DNA of 42,705 nucleotides from Dissophora ornata (Eukaryota > Mortierellomycota > Mortierellomycetes > Mortierellales > Mortierellaceae), in the NCBI GenBank assembly GCA_025201705.1, contig MU616785.1, positions 1 through 42,705 on the forward strand, given 5' to 3'. The position numbers were made by a program, and so were the translations under genes. Below the pieces are notes generated by a model. That model did no database searches. It had not been told where the DNA came from and worked only from the letters and a program-made list of their open reading frames with translations. Of the stretch, positions 42,670-42,705 are shown one piece after another (the first letter of the stretch is position 1; every line of letters begins with the position of its first letter).

Positions 42670-42705
42670 GATGCAGAGACAGGAACCGGGAGGAGGTGTG
42701 GAGAG

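Noticed and set aside
1..42705. tRNA, rRNA, bacterial operon signals and intact transposons
   Set aside because: No cloverleaf, rRNA core, transposase DDE domain or reverse-transcriptase motif was recognised by eye; a tRNAscan and RepeatMasker run would settle this.

Overview
This window looks like nuclear DNA of a filamentous fungus from an early-diverging lineage; a Mortierella-like (Mucoromycota/Mortierellomycotina) genome fits best. Evidence: dense genes on both strands, short spliceosomal introns (about 67-311 nt) with GT..AG ends and CTAAT/TTAAC-like branch sites, and fungal-type products (DASH subunit Ask1, an Mnn1-type mannosyltransferase, Npr3). The lineage is inferred from overall character; no marker gene was compared. 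Gene models were built by hand by matching exon phase to splice sites, so boundaries are predictions.

Layout. 1.0-3.7 kb (+): a low-complexity nuclear-type protein with a divergent homeodomain-like N-terminus and an HRDGS/RS-repeat tail. 4.6-6.2 kb (+): thioredoxin domain fused to a DUF442-type phosphatase domain that has lost its catalytic Cys and Arg. 6.4-8.3 kb (-): Eis-like GNAT acetyltransferase with an in-frame TAG near its 3' end. 8.6-11.6 kb (-): Npr3, the TORC1-inhibiting GATOR1/SEACIT subunit. 11.9-13.1 kb (-): proteasome beta2 (Pup1). 13.9-14.3 kb: a CTCGACCAGT minisatellite. 14.5-16.0 kb (+): an orphan zinc-finger-like protein with an uninterrupted coding sequence and a 5'-UTR intron. 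16.5-18.8 kb (+): PIG-S/Gpi17 of the GPI transamidase. 19.0-20.6 kb (+): tail-anchored, possibly Pex26-like protein. 21.3-22.8 kb (+): membrane START-domain protein with a GC-AG intron. 23.0-25.1 kb (-): proteasome lid subunit Rpn3. 25.8-28.2 kb (+): Ask1 of the DASH complex.

28.7-34.7 kb holds a local family of three FAD monooxygenases: an exon-1-only relic on the minus strand and two full tandem copies on the plus strand. The second full copy has two extra introns that cut its conserved GD motif into 11-nt and 22-nt exons. Then come a TMEM70-like mitochondrial membrane protein (-), a 562-residue unrecognised multi-amphipathic-helix membrane protein (+), a secretory cyclophilin (-), a damaged-looking Dabb-domain gene (+) and an Mnn1/GT71 alpha-mannosyltransferase (-).

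Most genes are unrelated housekeeping functions, as is usual in fungal chromosomes. The clearest functional grouping is the monooxygenase family. Two proteasome genes (PUP1, RPN3) lie about 10 kb apart and both have TGACGT-type upstream elements. No rRNA, tRNA, CRISPR array or intact transposon was recognised. The best candidates for undescribed biology are the thioredoxin-pseudophosphatase fusion, the orphan gene beside the minisatellite, the multi-helix membrane protein, and the motif-splitting introns in the duplicated monooxygenase.
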